From NCBI GenBank assembly GCA_028694305.1, contig JAQUTO010000030.1, positions 1 to 8,948 of the forward strand: a stretch of DNA of 8,948 nucleotides, written 5' to 3'. Positions 6,617 through 8,948 of this stretch are shown here, in pieces. The position numbers were made by a program, and so were the translations under genes. Within the stretch, counting starts at the first letter, position 1; each line of letters starts with the position of its first letter. The stretch is from Bacilli bacterium (GTDB lineage Bacteria > Bacillota_I > Bacilli_A > RFN20 > UBA1709). The notes under the pieces are model-generated. The model was given only the letters and a program-made list of their open reading frames with translations. It made no database searches and was not told where the DNA came from.

Positions 6617-6673
6617 TTACAAAAAAGGTGGGATAGACAATCACACCTTAATGAAAATTATTTTCGCAAATGG
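6617..6673 (+). repeat. Upstream element, copy A (shared with 7136-7173)
   Basis: It holds ACAAAAAAGGTGGGATAG (6619-6636) and, after a 24-base insert, TTTTCGCAAATGG (6661-6673). Both blocks recur upstream of the 77-residue gene. Inside the insert lie a possible AAGGTG/CACCTT hairpin and the near-perfect palindrome GAAAAT-T-ATTTTC (6653-6665). Copy A is in the 122-base gap between the tRNA and the 96-residue gene. Confidence 0.4.
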
Positions 6674-6735
6674 CCAAAGAAATTGATAGAAAGAAACCTT
6701 TTGATTTATTCTAGATAATAAAGGAGTGGGATAAG

Positions 6736-7026
6736 ATGAATAATGATAAAGCACCAGGCGTGGATGAATTGTATAAGTTTGAAAGTATATATGATGGAGG
6801 ACCAACTGACTTGAAGATGTCTTTCGTCAGTGAAAAACTATATGACGTAAATGGAGACAAGGCAATTAACGACTGCGTTTTCCATTGGAAACTATATGAT
6901 GAAGAAAAATATGTTGTAGCTTCTGGTACAATTTACGCATACAACCTTACCGAAGGTGAAAGATTTAGGGGTCAAGAGCGGAGTGCCCGATTGGATCCTG
7001 GCAACTATACTTTGGTAGTGTTCTAG
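6736..7026 (+). CDS. Hypothetical small protein, probable beta-sandwich
   Basis: I do not recognise this 96-residue protein. Seen: AAAGGAG (6720-6726) lies nine bases ahead of the ATG, which supports translation. There is no signal peptide or membrane segment. The N-terminal 25 residues are polar. From about residue 27, short alternating strands follow: MSFVSEKLYD, a central FHWKLYDEEKYVVASGTIY (49-67), YNLTEGERFRG (69-79), and a terminal LDPGNYTLVVF (86-96). A PG-turn followed by a YTL strand is typical of the last strand of small Ig-like or carbohydrate-binding-like beta-sandwiches; that is inference from pattern only. One cysteine (Cys47) is present. A terminator follows at 7058. It is the first of four unrecognised plus-strand genes after the tRNA. 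Confidence 0.7.
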   Translation: MNNDKAPGVDELYKFESIYDGGPTDLKMSFVSEKLYDVNGDKAINDCVFHWKLYDEEKYVVASGTIYAYNLTEGERFRGQERSARLDPGNYTLVVF

Positions 7027-7057
7027 TCTTCTTATTTAGCATTCATAGCAATAAATT

Positions 7058-7094
7058 ACATCTAATCTTTGAACAAAAGAAAGGATGTTTTTTT
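7058..7094 (+). terminator. Terminator after the 96-residue gene
   Basis: ACATC (7058-7062) pairs with GATGT (7084-7088). After a symmetric 3x3 internal loop, TCTTT (7066-7070) pairs with AAAGA (7076-7080) around GAACA. A run of six T residues follows. The stem is AT-rich, so efficiency may be modest. Confidence 0.65.
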
Positions 7095-7135
7095 GTTATA
7101 AAAACTTACTGTAATCAGAACTGTGGAAATAAATA

Positions 7136-7173
7136 ATACAAAAAGGTGTAGATAGTTTTCGCATAAATGATGG
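7136..7173 (+). repeat. Upstream element, copy B (shared with 6617-6673)
   Basis: ACAAAAAGGTGTAGATAG (7138-7155) is followed directly by TTTTCGCATAAATGATGG (7156-7173). Compared with copy A, the 24-base insert between the blocks is missing. It lies in the 223-base gap before the 77-residue gene. I see no convincing promoter there: TTACTG (7106-7111) with TAAATA (7130-7135), 18 bases apart, is only a weak candidate. Confidence 0.4.
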
Positions 7174-7249
7174 GTCTTTTTTTGGGCATACCTTCTTTTA
7201 CAATAATGGTAGCGAGGTAAAGATTTTTTTACACAAGGAGGGATTAGTT

Positions 7250-7483
7250 ATGGAATTTGTATGGCTTATCTTTATTTTTTGGGGTTTATTTATCTGGACA
7301 ATTTATGATATGGTCAAAAAAGCCTTTAGACCATACAATGAACTTGTAGAAAGGCAAAAGGTTGAAGCAAGATTAAAAGCTGCAGAAGAAGCCAAAGCTA
7401 AAGCTAAAACTAAAGCTAAAGCCGAAACTACAACTAAAACTATCGCAACAACTCCAAACAAGATTAAAGTGAAGAAAGATTAA
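7250..7483 (+). CDS. Hypothetical small membrane protein with Lys/Ala-rich tail
   Basis: A 77-residue protein of unknown function. Seen: AAGGAGG (7235-7241) lies eight bases ahead of the ATG. Residues 3-20 are one strongly hydrophobic, Trp- and Phe-rich helix (VWLIFIFWGLFIW) with no cleavage motif. A basic stretch (MVKKAFRPY) follows, then a charged helix at about 28-50 that could form a coiled coil. The tail is made of Lys, Ala and Thr (KAKAKTKAKAE) and is encoded by tandem AAAGCT-like hexamers. With lysines just after the hydrophobic segment, the positive-inside rule suggests N-out, C-in: a single-pass anchor with a basic cytosolic tail that could touch nucleic acid, ribosomes or acidic lipid. 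That is inference. The layout is superficially like small YneF- or FtsB-type membrane proteins, but no family motif is evident. Confidence 0.75.
   Translation: MEFVWLIFIFWGLFIWTIYDMVKKAFRPYNELVERQKVEARLKAAEEAKAKAKTKAKAETTTKTIATTPNKIKVKKD
7394..7423 (+). repeat. Tandem AAAGCT hexamers inside the 77-residue gene
   Basis: Five consecutive hexamers read AAAGCT, AAAGCT, AAAACT, AAAGCT, AAAGCC. They encode Lys-Ala or Lys-Thr dipeptides. The unit length keeps the frame, so changes in copy number would lengthen or shorten the tail without a frameshift. Confidence 0.8.
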
Positions 7484-7491
7484 GACAGAAG

Positions 7492-7532
7492 AAATTGGCA
7501 AACCAATTTAGGATTAATCAAAACTCTGATTA
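7492..7532 (+). other. Two tandem hairpins after the 77-residue gene
   Basis: AAATTGG (7492-7498)/CCAATTT (7503-7509) with loop CAAA is perfect and begins nine bases after the stop. TAATCA (7515-7520)/TGATTA (7527-7532) follows. Neither has a T-run on the plus strand, so they are not classical terminators. They may act as a 3' end block or be a decayed terminator. Confidence 0.45.
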
Positions 7533-7571
7533 TGCGCCTATAAAGTGATCTGCTAGATTCAAGTGTTTTGA

Positions 7572-7594
7572 TTGATATTCGGAGAACATATCAA
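7572..7594 (+). repeat. Inverted repeat ahead of the 55-residue gene
   Basis: TTGATAT (7572-7578) and ATATCAA (7588-7594) form a perfect 7-bp inverted repeat with a 9-base centre. It lies about 35 bases ahead of the start codon. It could be an operator or a leader hairpin. No convincing -10/-35 pair was found in this 145-base gap. Confidence 0.4.
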
Positions 7595-7628
7595 GTAGGG
7601 TTATTGCTTACTGAAAGGAGAGAATTGT

Positions 7629-7796
7629 ATGGATTATAGTAAAACACTTTTAAGTTTTTCTAAAGATCGTGTTTATGATCTCTTAAAGAATAGATTTATT
7701 GGAGAAGAAGAAATAAACAAAACAATTCGTCAGCTAGAACAAGAAGCAAAAAATGAGCATGAGTTTTGGATGAATCAATGGTCGAATAAAACCTAA
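7629..7796 (+). CDS. Hypothetical 55-residue helical protein
   Basis: Unrecognised short gene. Seen: AAAGGAG (7614-7620) lies eight bases ahead of an ATG that opens 55 codons to TAA, with a codon pattern like its neighbours. This is the main reason to accept so short a frame. The protein is charged and predicted helical, with no membrane segment or cysteine. It starts MDYSKTLLSFSKDRVYDLL, has a central segment NRFIGEEEINKTIRQLEQ (about 21-38), and ends Trp-rich (FWMNQW). The pattern of a helix, a short turn with Ile-Gly-Glu-Glu-Glu, and a second helix ending in Leu faintly recalls SHOCT-like modules, but I would not assign it. It sits between the membrane-protein gene and the 157-residue gene on the same strand, 145 and 152 bases from them. 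That spacing suggests separate transcription units or a loose operon. Confidence 0.65.
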   Translation: MDYSKTLLSFSKDRVYDLLKNRFIGEEEINKTIRQLEQEAKNEHEFWMNQWSNKT

Positions 7797-7842
7797 TACA
7801 TCAGAACTCCTTATGTCGATATAGACGTGATCAATAAGTGCG

Positions 7843-7864
7843 ATGGTAGGCATGCGCATACCAT
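7843..7864 (+). repeat. Inverted repeat in the 7797-7948 gap
   Basis: ATGGTA (7843-7848) and TACCAT (7859-7864) flank a 10-base centre containing most of the self-complementary octamer ATGCGCAT (7852-7859). Only a short TTTT follows, so terminator function is doubtful. An operator or a processing signal is possible. Confidence 0.35.
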
Positions 7865-7881
7865 TTTCTATGAGTAAATTT

Positions 7882-7910
7882 TTGGACACACATTATTATA
7901 TAATGATAAT
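7882..7910 (+). promoter_or_regulatory. Probable promoter of the 157-residue gene
   Basis: A perfect TATAAT (7899-7904) lacks a good -35. Alternatively TTGGAC (7882-7887), 17 bases and GATAAT (7905-7910) make a standard-spaced pair. Both place the mRNA start at about 7911-7917. Confidence 0.5.
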
Positions 7911-7931
7911 GCAGAGAAGGTATTTTCTGCA
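7910..7931 (+). promoter_or_regulatory. 5' leader hairpin / operator-like repeat of the 157-residue gene
   Basis: TGCAGAGAA (7910-7918) pairs with TTTTCTGCA (7923-7931), including one G-U, around loop GGTA: nine pairs in all. It begins at the predicted transcription start and ends two bases before the AAAGGAGG site (7934-7941). Confidence 0.5.
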
Positions 7932-7948
7932 CTAAAGGAGGACATTTT

Positions 7949-8422
7949 ATGCCACAAGAGATGAGAAGACATAAAGAAAGTATTGAGATTGTAAATGATG
8001 CAGAATTTAACACCATCAATATCAAGAAAGATGGCAAAGTCACCGCAGTAGTATATGATAAAGATGGTAAAATAATTAAAGATAAGCCCCAAGAAACTGA
8101 AGAACAAAAAGAGGCTAAGAAGGAAGAGGACCAAGCGCGCTTACATCGTTTGGAATTAACTGGCAGACTTAAGACTTTGTGGGAGAACGATATGCTTAAC
8201 GCTATGGAATACATTCTACTGGATTCTATTTCCTCTTCTCTTGAGCGAAAAGAACCACACGAAGCGTTTCAAGCATCCGCAAATGATATAGCAAAAAAAC
8301 TTCAATTATTGGCCGATAATGATTTAATTTTACAAGAAGAGGCAGATATGTTAAAAGAAATTAGCGCAGTTTACCTTAAGTATGGGAAACTGGGAGATTA
8401 TAAAGATAGAAGCGATAATTAG
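7949..8422 (+). CDS. Hypothetical cytosolic protein, 157 residues
   Basis: I do not recognise a family. Seen: a strong AAAGGAGG site (7934-7941), seven bases ahead of the ATG. There is no signal peptide or membrane segment. Three parts can be read. Residues 10-45 look beta-rich, with a KDGKVTAVVYDKDGKIIKD strand pair. Residues 45-62 are a very charged linker of Glu, Lys and Gln, likely helical or coiled coil. Residues 62-150 are amphipathic helices (LHRLELTGRLKTLWEND, NAMEYILLDSI, KKLQLLADNDLI, EADMLKEISAVYLKYG). It has no cysteine. The helical part has the look of a small interaction domain rather than an enzyme, and no catalytic motif is apparent. It has its own probable promoter, a hairpin leader and a strong terminator, so it is probably a separate unit. 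Two antisense frames cover it, but they lack binding sites and normal composition. Confidence 0.8.
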   Translation: MPQEMRRHKESIEIVNDAEFNTINIKKDGKVTAVVYDKDGKIIKDKPQETEEQKEAKKEEDQARLHRLELTGRLKTLWENDMLNAMEYILLDSISSSLERKEPHEAFQASANDIAKKLQLLADNDLILQEEADMLKEISAVYLKYGKLGDYKDRSDN

Positions 8423-8432
8423 TTGGATGAAG

Positions 8433-8461
8433 ACCACTCAGCAGAGTGGTTTTTCTTTTTT
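8433..8461 (+). terminator. Terminator after the 157-residue gene
   Basis: ACCACTC (8433-8439) pairs with GAGTGGT (8444-8450) around AGCA. TTTTCTTTTTT follows. Confidence 0.93.
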
Positions 8462-8484
8462 GGTTAATTACCATTTTTTATGAG

Positions 8485-8513
8485 TTGACTACCTTAGAAA
8501 ATCTAAGTAAAAT
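8485..8513 (+). promoter_or_regulatory. Promoter of plsC with an operator-like repeat in the spacer
   Basis: TTGACT (8485-8490), a 17-base spacer and TAAAAT (8508-8513). The spacer contains the perfect inverted repeat CTTAGA-AAA-TCTAAG (8493-8507), placed where a bound repressor would block RNA polymerase. In Bacillus, plsC is in the FapR regulon, whose sites carry TTAG and CTAA half-sites, but those sites are longer (about 17 bp). The match is therefore only suggestive. Confidence 0.7.
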
Positions 8514-8537
8514 ATTCTCGGAAGAAGTAGGGAGAGT

Positions 8538-8948
8538 ATGAACCGAGTACAACGTTATTTTTATCGGCTATTTAAAAGAGTCCTTTATCCTTATGTAAGG
8601 ATTTTTCAACGTGTTAAATATAACTATAATGGCCTAGAAAAACCTAAAGAACAGACCTTATTCATCTCAAACCACCATAGTAATTGGGATCCAGTTTGGT
8701 TATGTTTGATGTTTGTGCGGAAAAACATTCACTTTTTAGCTAGTGAAGAAATCTTTAAGAATAAATTCTATAGTTTAGTTTTTGCTGGTATCTTAGAAGA
8801 AGTTAAAAGAGCTGAGAATAGTGCCAGTGTTAGTGATGTCATGGATGTCATTAGAATGAAACAAAAAGGTTATGATATCGGAATATATCCAGAAGGGGAC
8901 ATTGACTTCTTTGGTGAGTTAATGAATCATAACTTAGCAATTGCTAAG
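8538..8948 (+). CDS. plsC: 1-acyl-sn-glycerol-3-phosphate acyltransferase family protein (partial, 5' part)
   Basis: PlsC-type enzymes add a second acyl chain to lysophosphatidic acid to give phosphatidic acid, at the inner face of the membrane. Seen: 137 codons from the ATG to the right edge, all open. The catalytic motif HX4D is NHHSNWDP at residues 45-52, with His46 and Asp51. FLASEEIFKN (67-76) fits the second conserved block. The third motif is YPEGD at 117-121, where most family members have PEGT or PEGS followed by Arg. This is a real departure and might mean a different acceptor or a lysophospholipid acyltransferase branch. Residues 1-27 are aromatic and basic, fitting membrane association. 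GGGAG sits only three bases ahead of the ATG, closer than usual, but no better in-frame start exists. The gene has its own sigma-A-type promoter with a possible operator. The C-terminal part is outside the window. Confidence 0.85.
   Translation, partial: MNRVQRYFYRLFKRVLYPYVRIFQRVKYNYNGLEKPKEQTLFISNHHSNWDPVWLCLMFVRKNIHFLASEEIFKNKFYSLVFAGILEEVKRAENSASVSDVMDVIRMKQKGYDIGIYPEGDIDFFGELMNHNLAIAK

Noticed and set aside
6652..6687. Eleven-codon frame (ATG to TGA) between the tRNA and the 96-residue gene, as a possible leader peptide
   Set aside because: No ribosome binding site and no codon bias that would suggest attenuation.
6754..6777. GVDELYK near the start of the 96-residue protein, resembling the last residues of GFP
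   Set aside because: The rest of the protein is unlike GFP and the match is at the wrong end. It is chance similarity, not a reporter construct.
7525..7565. Possible tRNA remnant (TTATGCGCC followed by TA, as at the start of tRNA-Arg)
   Set aside because: Only about ten bases match, and no D, anticodon or T arm can be folded. It gives no evidence for an attachment site.
7250..7796. Idea that the 77- and 55-residue genes form a toxin-antitoxin pair
   Set aside because: They are separated by 145 bases, do not overlap, and neither matches a known toxin or antitoxin motif. The membrane protein also has a long charged tail unlike type I toxins.
7831..8214. Two minus-strand frames (7831-8214 and 7868-8134) over the 157-residue gene
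   Set aside because: They are Ser-, Leu- and Phe-rich without binding sites, whereas the plus strand has AAAGGAGG, a promoter and a terminator.
1..8948. Search for a CRISPR array, transposase, integrase or restriction genes
   Set aside because: No regularly spaced repeats and no reading frame with the relevant motifs on either strand.

Overview
The window reads as chromosome of a low-GC Firmicutes-type bacterium (Bacilli, or a related lineage such as Erysipelotrichia or uncultured RF39-like groups). The reasons are the AT-rich codons, strong AAGGAGG-type ribosome binding sites, an Spx regulator, an RNase J and a T-box leader on trpS. TGG encodes Trp and TGA ends maf, so the Mycoplasma code is not in use. 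The species cannot be named from sequence alone.

Layout. Bases 2-214 are the 3' end of a phosphoglucomutase-type gene, convergent with trpS (minus) across a shared terminator. trpS has a complete T-box leader with a Trp specifier and a UGGC acceptor bulge. Its promoter is divergent from that of spx (plus). Next comes a 678-residue secreted surface protein (plus) with a SipW-type signal peptide and a predicted beta-helix body. It has a near-consensus promoter and a structured leader. It converges on maf and rnj, a minus-strand pair with a 17-bp overlap. A compact divergent promoter region separates rnj from a tRNA-Arg(CCG) gene.

From 6614 to 8422, downstream of the tRNA, four small genes with no recognisable family run on the plus strand: 96, 77, 55 and 157 residues. 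Each has a strong ribosome binding site, and the gaps between them are long and full of inverted repeats. This is the accessory-looking part of the window. The window ends inside a plsC-family acyltransferase gene whose promoter spacer holds a perfect inverted repeat.

Functionally, most named genes are housekeeping: tRNA charging, thiol stress control, RNA decay, nucleotide-pool cleaning and phospholipid synthesis. The less ordinary content is the lone SipW-type surface protein, the small orphan genes, and several regulatory details (T-box, SD-occluding leader, operator-like repeats). I did not find a recognisable defence system, CRISPR array, transposase or integrase.
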